Below, piece by piece: positions 38,201 to 51,200 of a stretch of 64,000 nucleotides of DNA. Every line of letters starts with the position of its first letter. Position 1 is the first letter of the stretch. The notes beneath the pieces were generated by a model. It worked only from the letters and a program-made list of their open reading frames with translations. It ran no database searches and was not told where the DNA came from. The translations under genes were made by a program, and so were the position numbers. Source of the stretch: Pararge aegeria (taxonomy: Eukaryota; Arthropoda; Insecta; Lepidoptera; Nymphalidae); assembly GCF_905163445.1 (NCBI RefSeq), contig NC_053187.1, positions 3,224,001 through 3,288,000 on the forward strand, in the 5' to 3' direction.

Positions 38201-39182
38201 AAGTGAGGTTTCACCATTCGAGTGCACCTTTGGTTCCCCTTCTCACAGTCACCTTCGTTATTGTACCACTAGCGATGGAAAAATCCTCGTCTCACAAGTC
38301 GTGACGTCATGTGATAAGAAAAATTACTTATGATGCGTGTGAGTGTGCAAGCACTTTTGCTATCACGCGTCATTTGATCAAAAGGAGAGCCGTCCTTTGA
38401 TCAGCTGTCGCCTCGTTAGATGATTGGATACTACGAAAAGGGGATTCGTTGCAATCATACATAAAGATGCCGATGCCGACTAAAGCTGAGTTAGCTTTAT
38501 TGTTTTTTGAACTCTGAATGAATGTTTGCATTAAAGTACGTAATTTTCAGATTCAGTTTACTAATTAAACCTTTAAAAACCCTCGACTTTCAATAATGTG
38601 TATATAAGTGTATGACTTTAAATAAATATGTTCATCAAACATTGGTTAGAACATTTCCGACTAATATTCACCTTTCAAAAAAAAAAAAAAAATAGGCACG
38701 GTTTCCGTCACCGTCAATCTTAAGATTACCATTGCGACAAGTGATTATTCATTGCATAAAATGCATATGCTTAGCTCCGAAAAGTTAGAGGATCCGGATG
38801 CCGAGAATCATATTATATTTCTATCGTGTTATTACCTTCCAAGTGAGATAGCTGTTAAATGCAGAAAAGATTTTCCAAATTTGATGAGTAGTTTCTAAAA
38901 AGTACTATATTAGGTGCGTACTTTGTATTAGAATAATTTTCATAAATTTCCTGGAATGTTGCTATCACCAAAATAAACGAAGAATTCCACTAATCACATG
39001 TCTTAGCTTGAAATGGACAATGATAGTGTAGCTATGACGTCTAATGGGATAAACATACTGACATTGTGTATTTGTGTGATTGTTTGAGTGCAATCTACTA
39101 CCAAGAATTAACAATTCTTTAGTCAGAATATGAAGATATGGTTTTTAAATGATTGTATGAAAGAACAATGATCAGACAGACA

Positions 39183-39227
<45 letters not shown>

Positions 39228-42200
39228 GCGTACACATGAGATATATTCCCTTAACTCAATACATGTGTCGCTAATCTGTAACACATATCGCACATGGTCC
39301 GATCTATGTATACTACGGAATGCGCTGGCGCACCGCCAGTGTGGGTGACAGCGACCAACGCCGGTGGACCGATCGGGATGTTTACTAAATACTGGTTCTG
39401 GCGGACGCTGAACTTGCTAACGGTAAATAAGCATAAATAGATCGGATTTGTTTTATCACTTTTTCTTTCTAAATCCTACTGGTAAGTAGTTCTAGAGATT
39501 AGCGTGCTCAAAGCAACAAACAAAATTAACTTTTTAGCTTTTAGTATATTCGAAGGTATAGCCCGCTGCCCGAGACATCCTCACGATGAATTTTAGGCGT
39601 AGATTTGAGTAAAACTATCTTAACTGATGTATATGCTTTAAAATAAACCTATTTTCTGAATTTCAGGCTATATTACCTTTTATAATGACTGTTTTGCTAT
39701 TTCAACGCGTGAAACGCGGAGCACAGCTAGTGGTTTATACATACGGTCTCAAAACCACTTTTAAATTCCTTGAACTCAATGTAAACCACTGAACTTTTCT
39801 AGAACATTGCGTGTAACATATAAATAAAATATTAAAGCCCTCATTAAAGTTCATAGAAACTTTGATAACCTAAAATACATAAGGTCACCCTTAAGCTTTC
39901 TCAAGTTTATAGGAGGTATAACTAGCAGTCCCTCGCGAATTTGTCTGCGTAAAAGTCAACCTTCAAAGATAGACATAATATTTTTTTTTGAACTTTTAAA
40001 CGGAAACTGGGCATACATAATTTTACCGAATCTGACCGTTTACGCAACGCACGCAACGGAATCTCTCAAAAGAAAAAAAAACCCGATTTTGAAACTTTCT
40101 TCGTCTTAGAGTCATGATTAATAGCCTATCGCCTTCATCGATACATGGGCTATCCAACACCTAAAGAACTTTTGAAATCGCGTTCAAGTAATCAAACAAA
40201 CAAACAAAAATACTCTTCAGCTTTAAATATAAGGAAGAAGGTGTTAATCCTCATGCGCCTGTAATGACACCGGCAAACACGCCCTTCATACCGGAACACT
40301 GAAATGCTGATTGGCGGCATTCAAAAGCATCGAATTAGCGCTTCCACGTGCTCTGACACAAAAGGTACTACTGTTCGGGGTACGGAACATTTTGCGCGCA
40401 AGTTCCACTCGCGCTCTTCATAAGCACCAACATAAAACAGCAACGTGCAACAATGTTTATTTATAGCATTGTAGCGCCATATCGAAAATAGCAGTCCTGT
40501 GAGTCCAAAGGTCAGAGTTGAGCAAAATCATTTTTCAATACTATAAGCTATGTATATCTTAACTAGCTGTGACCGCGGTTTTACACGCATTCGATTGAAA
40601 AAGTAAAAGGAAGCGATGATAACCTTGTCGTTATATTTTTAATGCACGGGTATCTAATGCTGCATTCGTCTTGAGACGCCCGTAAACCACTTGGCTAATC
40701 TCAGGATTCTAGATGCAGAGCTTAAAAATAAGAACAAAAATAGAATGATTTTAAGATTATATTACAACCAGGGGGTAATGGGTTGTAATAAAATATACAA
40801 ATCTAAATAATAATCCTAAAATCAGTCTATTTTTGTTCTATAATTAGCGCGTTAAAACAGACAAACTCTACAAATGTGTAAAATAAATAAAATATTATAA
40901 ATAATTAATTCTAACCAATGTATAGTCAAAATAACGTTTTTAATGACGTCAAGTTCTATAAGGTCAATTATTGTAAATCTGTTTTAGAGAAGAGATGAGA
41001 TTAATGAGACTAACAAACCGACATATTGTTGTAGATAATGATCTTTGTTCGCTTACTTATATTGGAATTCTTCATCGAAAAATGTTGAAAACATTATTAA
41101 AACGTCGTAAACATCAAATATTTCAACATAGTATCGAAATGTTTGTTTTAATTTACATAATTAAGTTTTTTCTCATACGCCTAATTCGTACCGAGGTCCG
41201 TTGATCCGACTGATAAAGAACCGTTCAATACCTCGTTTTTATTACGTTTCGTTGACTACATATTTAAAAAAAATCTTGTATACATGTAAGCGATGCTTTT
41301 AATTGAATATTTTAATATCATCATAATCCCTTTACCGGCCCACTACAGCGCACGGGTCTCGTCTCAGAATGAGAAAGCTCTAAACATGCAGATATGTATC
41401 CTTCACCGTTAAAGCAAGCAAGTTAAGCCTTCATCGAACATCTGTTGATTTGAAGCTCGATCAAAGGCTTAGCAAAGTCGACGCGTTTGATATCATGGTA
41501 AACGCCGACATAATATAGCTAGTGTCGATACGTCTACAGTGTATGTATAGTCTACGAAGATCCCGTACTACTGAGGCAAGTAAGGTCCCCCCGACACAAC
41601 TTACCGCATGATGGAGATATCTAGACGTCTTCGTCTGGTGCTTCTATGACTTATCCTTACTCTGTGGTTCATATATAGCTCAACCTATTGCATTGCCTTG
41701 GCTGGTAATTACATTTCATAGACATTTGACAGTAATAACTCAAAGTAAAAAAAACATTTAATCAGATTTGGCTCTTGCGCTCTGTCTGATTCATGGATGT
41801 GGGATATAAAGCTGGGATTACTACGTGGGTGGACTGGCATAATGGTAGCCAATTTACGAGTGTGTATCGAAGTTAATTACATAGTTCCTGTACTTGTTAC
41901 TCAGAAAAGAAGCCAAATGTACGTATGGTGTATTTTGATAAGAATTTTCGTCGACTACATAATTTTGTGTGTGGCTGTGAGAATGAAAACAAGGATTTTT
42001 CATTTTGAGTATTTACTATTTTTTTTTTTTTTTTTTAAAAGAATCCACCCAGGTTAAATTAACAACCTACTCAACTTACGAGTATATCCACAAATAAAAC
42101 ACAATGTTATACTTGATATAAAAAGAACTGGGTACCTATTGCTGGGTTAAACAGTATATATTGTGATTTTTCTAGTGATTACTAGCTATATATACTACAC

Positions 42201-45200
42201 ATACTAGCTTAATTTGCTATTCTCTGCGTAAAGCAGGAGAATCTGTATGGTGTCATTTATAATTTTTTCAATCCTTATACTCCACACCAAACTGATCTTC
42301 GGCAATGTAACTTCTACGCACGTTTCGCTCCGAAACCAGAGCATCCTCGGGTAATGTTGACTTTACAATGAATAATTGTTAGGAATAAATTATAAATTAA
42401 AATTATTAGAATATAATTAGAATAAAACAAAATATTTATTATTAATATTATTACTTATTATGGAGAGCATATAAATTTGGAATGATTAGCTTATTTGATG
42501 GGAAAATACTCTCTTGGTTTAACATAACAGTAAATTTATCCACGTGCACCGTACGTGATGTTATATGGGTGCTATAATATAACCATAATATACTTGCATT
42601 ACTTTATCTACAAGTGCATAATATTACATTTCAACCAGCGCTACCTTATCTCTTCCGTACCTACTTATTTATTAACCAGTCGTTGCCCGCAACTTCGTCT
42701 GCTTACAAATTCTGACCGATTTTCCAATACGAAGTTTCATGAAGGGTAGAATGGAAGTGCTACTGACTTATTCAAGACACTTATACAATTATTAATTGTA
42801 TACAGTGATAAAAATATATTTAAATTCTTGCCTATATTTAGAAAATAAAAGCTTCTCAGTAGAAAAAAAACAAATTTATCTCTAAAGCAAATCGCAGGAA
42901 GGTTTTCGTAGAAAATCTTCTATATACTAAAATTTAAAAAAATCTGGTAGGTAGGTATTTTGACAGTTCTCCATAATGTTCTCAAAGGTGTGTGAAGTCC
43001 CCACCAATCCGCACTGGGCGAGCGTGGTGGACTACGACCTTAACCCCTTCTCATTGTGGGAGGAGACCCGTGCCCTGTCGTGGGCCGGTAATGGGTTGAT
43101 ATAATGATGATGATGATGATTATGATGTTGATGATTTCGGTATTGCTGATTATTTTGGTTATATTCAATTTTATGTATCTACTTATGGTACTTAAACATA
43201 AATCCCGTGGAGTTAAGAAGAGGAGATTTGGAAATAAGGTTATCTCATTGGCTTTTAAACATGTCACATCTCTTCACTGCTCGTCTCACTCTGCGAAAGG
43301 TCGTTAAACCTCCCCCGCGGTCGACGTGCGGCAGCTTATGTCTTATCATTATCACCTTCGCGTCTGCGGATGGAATGTTTTGATGATAACCAAATGCGCG
43401 GCAAGTGATCGCGAGACGTAAGATAACCTGTATCTTTTATCTTCATTTATCTTGTTTATCTTTATTTATCCTGTTTATCTTTATTGTCGCCGGTTGTAAT
43501 ATAATTTGTAATTCCGCTAATACATTGATGACACTGATGATATATGTTATCAATTTATCGTATTATATCGAGAATGGATGGACTGTATTGATTGATTCTT
43601 GATCTAACATACGTATACGCGAAAAAGTTCCTTTATACAGCTTTCCCTGACCGATTTCGGGCACGGTGGCCGACCTCCGGAAGGAATTTTCCAACTACGC
43701 GGGAGATATTACAGTGCAAAGTGCGTGCGCAAACACCGGTGCACTCTCTATTCCCGAACTCTCATAGTCCGATGGGATGGTCCGACACGGCCGTAAAGAG
43801 ATCATGCATAGGAACGACAGCTTAACATTTTTTTTTTTATACTCTTTATTTGTACACCACTCAAACAAAGAAACAAGACAAAAAAAGAACAAACACATGA
43901 AGAATGAAGCAGGATACAAAAGGCGGCCTTATCGCTAAGTAGCGATCTCTGCCAGGCAACCTTAGGATTAGGAAAACTAAAAAGAAAACAAATAGGTGCT
44001 TGCTTTCCGAGGCACGGGGGTGAATAACCGCAAATTTTCAATCTTCGTACTGGAAATAGGAATTTCTTGACAGAAAAACTCAACACCATTAATTGGGATT
44101 GAGCCCAAACCTCGCGATCTGCAGTCGAACATGCTCGTCACTGAACCAGTGGCAGTTCCTTAATATTAATAAGTAGAGGTGCTATTTTATTGGGTTATTA
44201 GGTAAGCAAAACGGACACATAGCCTGCAGAGGGCTCCGATTTCTGACGTCATCCGTACGTTGGCCCATATCATGGGCACGGATAGGATTCCAAAAAACTA
44301 AGCCAAGAACCGAGCCCTCGCAGGATCCACCCTTAGGTCTACGTCCCTCGTTTCCCCCGATGTCGGCGCGCTCTGGGACTCTCTTCATGACAAGCTTTCG
44401 CGCTCGCACCAACCCCCTTCCGAAACATTAAAAAAAAAACTAATAGCCTATTTGTACTGGCCTCCCTTTCCCGGGGACACAGTTCATTTCCGGCACGCAC
44501 GTTATGAGCGCTTTTAATTAATGCAATTAAACACCACGTGCTTTAATTTGAGAGGAAACCTGCATGCCTAAGAACTCTCCATAATGCTGGAAATCCGCAT
44601 TCGGCTAGCGTGGTACCCTAAAACCTTCGGTATAAAACAAAATGGTTAGGATTGTATATCTCAACGCAGTGAATACTCATCCTCATCATCATTATATCAA
44701 CCCATTACCGGCCCACTACAGGGCACGGGTCTCCTCCCACAATGAGAAGGGGTTAAGGCCGTAGTCCAACACGCTGGCCAAGTGCGGATTGGTGAACTTC
44801 AAACACCTTTGATAACATTATGGAGAACTCTCAGGTATGCGGCTTGAAACGCACATAACTAAGAAAGTTACAGGTTATGGGACTCGAATTCGCCTCCCCG
44901 AAAGTGAAGTCGAAATCCTACCTACTGGGCTATTACAGCTCAATCAATACTCAGCTAGGCAAATAAGTAGGTATATGACAGACCGCACTAGACAGACGCG
45001 TGTTCTTTATCAAGTAGAGTAATCTCTTAATCGTTTTATGAATTTTCACATATTTTTAGAATAGGTATTAGACATTTTCTTGGCTTACATATTCGTTGTT
45101 CAATGTCTTTGTGATGTTTGTCAAGAGCTTATATATTTGAGTTATTTTGAAACAATATAAACTCCTTAAAGGCTGAAGGTTTCAGCTTTAGATTACCTCT

Positions 45201-48200
45201 GCGTATAGCGTGTTCTTTTGATTTCATAGAATTTTTATTTTTATATACATGCTCTTTTAATTTAAGGCCTTCGAAAATTAGGTCTTATTATAAAACCTTC
45301 ATTTATATCAAGAAATGGTTGAATCAACAAACAAAAAGTCACAACACAGTTCGCTTACGAACCATCATATAATGACACTAAAATTATGAACTGTTGAGTT
45401 TGACTCCACAAGCAAGTATATTTTTAAAATTGGCGTATTTACCTTACAATGTCATAGAAAGAAGTTGGTTTGCTTAAAGTAATTAAAGTAATTATAACTT
45501 ACCCACAGAATTAAGAACATACAGACACCGTGTTGACGTATTTACCTACAATGTCATAGAAAGAGGTTGGGTTGCTTAAAGTAATTATAACTTACCCACA
45601 GAATTAAGAACATACAGACACCGTGTACACGGCTTATATTGAAGCAACACTCCACTTTAGAGTTGTTTCTCGAAGAAACGGTTTGTCACTTCATACCATT
45701 TAGCTGGTGAAAGTAATTATTTTACCTCCATTGGTTAAACGTTTACCATAAAATTGGAAAATTTGGAAAAGTTTGTGAGCAAGCAACATTCCGTGGGTGC
45801 AAAGTGAGACGTGCGCTGGGCGTTTTTACTGTTTGTGGAATGCACTGCATACAATCAATGGCTGAATGAGGATTCTGTATGTCGTTAATTCTGTGAACTT
45901 ACCGTGGTTTCACACGGAATTTCAACTAATCAATCTAACTTTCAAGAAAAAGCAAATAATCTAATTACGATAACTGACATAACTGATAAATAATAACTAA
46001 GCTAATCTGTATTTTTGTTTTGTCTGCACACGGGATTTTTTTGTCGGGTGTGCAAAAGATACGTCGGAACGTACCGAGAATAAAATACGTCACAAAATAG
46101 ATAATAGCGCAAAAATACATACAACTAGGCACGTGTGCAAAACTCTTTATAAAAAATATAAATTTTTGTAAACTGGGTGCCTGATGTAAGATTCTCGACC
46201 TACGTTTGCTTATCCGGTCGCTTGATAGTTAATATATCGAGCCTTTGCCGACGAATTAGCGTAATCGACAAAAAAAAAAAATTCTAAAGGAAGGTTTATT
46301 TGATATGTTGGATACGCTTATGGAGCGGTAGAGGTTCGATATAACCACCCAATATCCCACTGTAAGTTAGCATGGTGGTAAGTGATGATGCAGTATGAGA
46401 AGGTAGCGGGCTAACCAATTAGAGGTTATATTAAACCTATACCTCTAATCCGTTTCTGCGCGTCATCGTACCGGAACGCTAAGGCGCTTCGTCGCAAGAA
46501 TTTTTCGGTAGGGTGGTAACTAACCTTGGCCGAATACTCCCACCCGACTAGACCGAGGAAAAATTACAAATTCCAAAATGGTCCCGCCTACCAATTGTCC
46601 GCTGTGGAATCCACAGCTCTCACCGCTGTGCCACGGAGGTTGTCAAATGCATTAAAACTTCAAAGCGGATTGCATGCCAGCTGCATACAACTAAACGACA
46701 ACCGTGCAGCTTAATTTTGATGCTGTTACGAGTTATGAAAACCGCATAATAATGCTTACAAACTGCAATATTGCTCTATCTCAACTATGCGCCAATCTTG
46801 TGTATTGCAGCTATTGGATGCAAATCATCTCACCTTAGAAGAAACACCACGTTTGCACGCCGAAATAGTTTTAAAGTATCGTTTTTTTTTGTATAATGTC
46901 TATGTTGTGTGTGCAATATCCAATTCAAAAAAGCTAACAAACAGAAATTATAAAAAGGCTCTCACGATTAGAATAAAAAACTGTAAGTATTTCATTCACA
47001 AAAAGATTTTACTTATAAATCGTCCAGCTACTCAGCAAAATAGGCATCTGAAATCTGTTTCTACTGATGTAGGTTAAATATATATAACAATAGATGGGAA
47101 AGTTTATGGTACTTAATAGATTACCTACTGCGTGCTATGTAAGTAACTAGTATAAGTGTGTATGAAACTCCCTTGTTTTTCCGGCTTTTGTTTATAAGTG
47201 CAGAGCAAATGTTTACCCTCTCATATAGCAGCGAGTAGTTACGCCCTCATCGCTATCTCTAGAGAATATTGTCGACTTGAGTAATTAAGATTACGAGTAT
47301 CTTAAAGTTATAAAATTACCAATCACTTAGATAGAGTTTATAAAATACATAAATATAAGAATTTAGTTCTACAGCTAAATATGCCAGCGAGCAATGTTTG
47401 CTTAATTTCAATACTATTTTTATTTTGTATTTTTTTTTACAAAACTTTATTGCGCATCCATCAAAACGATACATTCTATATGGTGTCCAACTATGTAGGC
47501 GTCATGTCCATTTAGCGTAGGGCATAGGTAATGATCAATAATGCGACAATATAAATAAATAAAAAAACTGTAAAATAATGAAAGATATTTTAAAATATTA
47601 TTAGAACTAATGCCTTACATGAAAGTGTGCATATGTATTGAATTACAAACTAAATATAGTTACAATAAAGCCTATAGTGACTCCATGTTTAGACCTCTGT
47701 TAGTTCAGAAGTGGGATCAGATAAACAAAATATAAGAAGGTAAGTATAAATATAATAAGGCTAGATTACGCACAGCTAATCTCTAATATTTAAAGTGTTC
47801 TGGATAGTATAATATGGTCTTTATATTATGATATAATTGATTATAATGATGGAATAATATCATATAATGATGGAATAAAATTATAAAATGATGGAATAAT
47901 ATCATAAAATGACAAACATAAACAATGTATTAAGTATACACTGTACAACACAACAGACATGTAAAACATATTTATAATACATAAGTTATCTAGGGCGGGA
48001 GTGGGGACGTGTAAGAAGCGACAAAATCGATAAGATCTGAATGGCCCAGTAGAACATTTCGATACGGGATACAGACGAATTATGTAAGATAACTTTAGCG
48101 AACCAGTTACGTTTAATGGAACGTAATCTTTAAACCGGCTTTTTATTGAGTGTCACTACAAAGCTGACTGACTAAAAAGTAGCCGCAGAATTTGCTCAGC

Positions 48201-51200
48201 GCCGGCATGAGAGTGAACAGAAGACTTTTATGCCACCATGCGAAAAACAGCAAAGTCAAATTCAAATTCTAAATTTCTTTATTCATGTTGGCCTATCACT
48301 GGCACTAATGAAGCGTATTATGTTTACATAATTGTAAGGGGATGGTGATAACTTTGTTCGCCAACTGAAACCTAAAGCTATGAGGGTTCCAAATACACCA
48401 GTGGCGTGCACTGGGTTTCTTACCAGGGTACAGGTACAGCAGGAAAATTGCATAAAACAGCAAAAATCCTCCTTTATACGAGTTATATATCAATTTTAGG
48501 GTATGCAGTGCATTTGTGCATCTATGAAGTGCACGCCACTGAAATACACCCTGGTCTAAGAAGAGCCCACAACAAACTTTGACGGGTAATTTTTTTTTTC
48601 TGCAAGCTTACGTTTTATATAAGCTTTGAGCTTATTGAGAGACATCTCAAAGATTTCATTCGGTAATTTGTTAAAAAATAATATACAATTGCCCTTGAAT
48701 GAATTGGACGTAAGTACGAAAGTAGACTCAACAATCCTAGAAAACTTTATATATTTTTGTGCGGAATTAAGAGATACTACTAACATTAGTTTTGGAGGTT
48801 TCTTCTTTTATGTAATACTTAGCATTAGTTGCACAAATAAGGAATTTATTCATTATTATATATTATATATTATATATTATATAAACGATGATGATTCATG
48901 ATACCTGTTAAACGCGCTAACCTTAACAGAATCTGCAGAGATTTAAGAGTAAAAGAGCTGCTGCATAAATCACAGCATTGTTACATCACCATATCAACTG
49001 AACGTGATTTCAAGGCCTTGTGCCGGCTGTGTCCAGAGGCTTCCTGCGATCCATTTTGGTTTTATTTCAGGCCGATATTGAAAACACATACAATACTAAA
49101 CAATATATAAAAATAACTTAATATAATATAGCATTTATTTTGACGCGCTTCCCTAAGCCTTCCCACCTAGTCTTAGTAGTGTAGTATAGTATAGTGTACA
49201 GTAGTTATCACTTATGTCGAAAATCGTCATCGTCTGTCTTGGGGGAATGCAAAAGTTTAGTTTTTCCGTGTAACCCCAACGGTTCTCCGACATAAGTTCT
49301 TTTGTTTTGGGGATAAAAAAAAAATGGACATTACAGCTCTGTGCCCACCAGATACCCGCTATGCTGTTGTTACGTATAGAAATAAGGATGGCGTAGGTAG
49401 GAACCAAAGCTGTTCGTTTTATGAATTGAATGAGAGAAGTTCGCGATTCGAACAATAGCTATTCAAATTCAATTGGAGCGCTAAAAATAAATCTTTGTAC
49501 GGACGAGTGTCTGCGTATGGCAGGCATCCTCTCATAAACATCAAACCAGAGTCATAATATATTAAAGAGGCAGTCTTTAATTAAAACTATTTCAAGCGTT
49601 TATATTAATAACGTCGAAAATACTGCGACAATTTTTAAAACCATTACTGTTGTAAATTTTCTGACAGTAGTTGATGTATTATTACGCTCGAAATTAATAA
49701 TTGATATTAACATAAGTTTGAAACGGCATTAGATTGAATTAATTAGTTGGCTATAATTTTATTTTTTTATTTGACGGCCGGTTGGCGCAGTGGGCAGTGA
49801 CCCTGCTTTCCGAGTCAAAGGCGTGGGTTCGATTCCAACTGGAAAATGTTTGTTTTTTTTCGGCTATTACTATAGTAGGTAGGTTTAGCATTTATAAATG
49901 GACGTACAGCTAAAGCCGCAGCGATGGTTTCTAAATAAAAATAAAAAAAGTATCGATATAGCTATGCACGGCTAGAATGGGTAGCAGACATTTTTCTGCG
50001 GTACAATTTTATTTTCTCCAACTCTCCTCTCTCTCTCGCATTGGCACACATGTGTCTAATATCCAAATAATATAAGTGTAAGAATACACGGGATTAAACT
50101 TTCCTATTCCCTGTTGCCGTGCATTGGCTGGTAAATTAAATGTGACTAGTAAATCTAATCCTCTGTAAGGGGATTTTCTATTTATTATATATTTAAATCT
50201 GACTGGTTGTTCTATGGCTTACCGAATTCATATAAGACAAAATTATTTCTTCAGCTTCATTATTAGTATAGATTTACCTTATATATAAATGATATTCTTT
50301 AATGTAGGTACTACACCGCAATCGTTCGGATGCAAGCAGTTGTCGTGAAGCCTAACCGGTGCTAACGAGATGACGGTTGCGACAAAAGACGTACAAGTAA
50401 ACAACAAACCGATTCTGGGTTATAACTACAGTGACTCAGTATTTACCGACATTAAACTTGCATTAAACTATTTATAAACTACAGCAATCATATAAACGGC
50501 GACTTTTTTATAGTCCACAATGGCGACGTCATTATAATGTACGTATATCCAAAGCGTGTACAAAAACACTTGTGATAAAAAAAAAGTGCAATGTCGAATT
50601 TAATATTGATATTGTTATACTTTTCCGCTAAAGTGAATGGAAAGAACAGTGATTGCTAGTGCGACCGAACCGCTCACATCAATAAGTTTCGTAATGTAAT
50701 GCATTAAGAAAGTTTTCTTAAAATGAAAACTTGTGCACATGCGTTTCATATTTATTTTTTTTGCTATTAATTTGGCGAATTGCATTTTTTTCACAACTCC
50801 CTCAATATGGGTATCAAATGAAGAAACTTTACTAGCAGAATAATGTACACTATTTTAAAAGTAGGTGGTTTTAAAATTTTGATTAAAAATTTATTCGACA
50901 ATTGACACTAATAAATCTCTATTTGCCAGCGTACGAATAACTATTAACGGAAACTTTAAAGAATGAAGACCAATATTAGAAATGAGAAAATTCCAATTCC
51001 CACTCTAGTGAACGCGAATTACATTAAATCACGCGTAACCCATACTCGATACGTCCTTGAATCATTTTACAAGAGCGCAAAATAAATTAATGCTAACAAT
51101 TGATAGCTAGGGTTGTCACTTGTCAGTCAGTGGCTACGCAGTCTGGTTGGAGGGCGCTCCCAAGTCACTAAAATTTAACCTAGTGTTTCTAATAGCACCA

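Noticed and set aside
39184..39223. CRISPR-like regular repeat
   Set aside because: A simple CA microsatellite with no spacers. No CRISPR array or cas gene exists in this eukaryotic window.
44182..44412. 76-codon minus ORF rich in Arg/Gly
   Set aside because: No recognisable motif, no splice sites in agreement and no neighbouring exons. It may be a dispersed-repeat fragment but I cannot support it.
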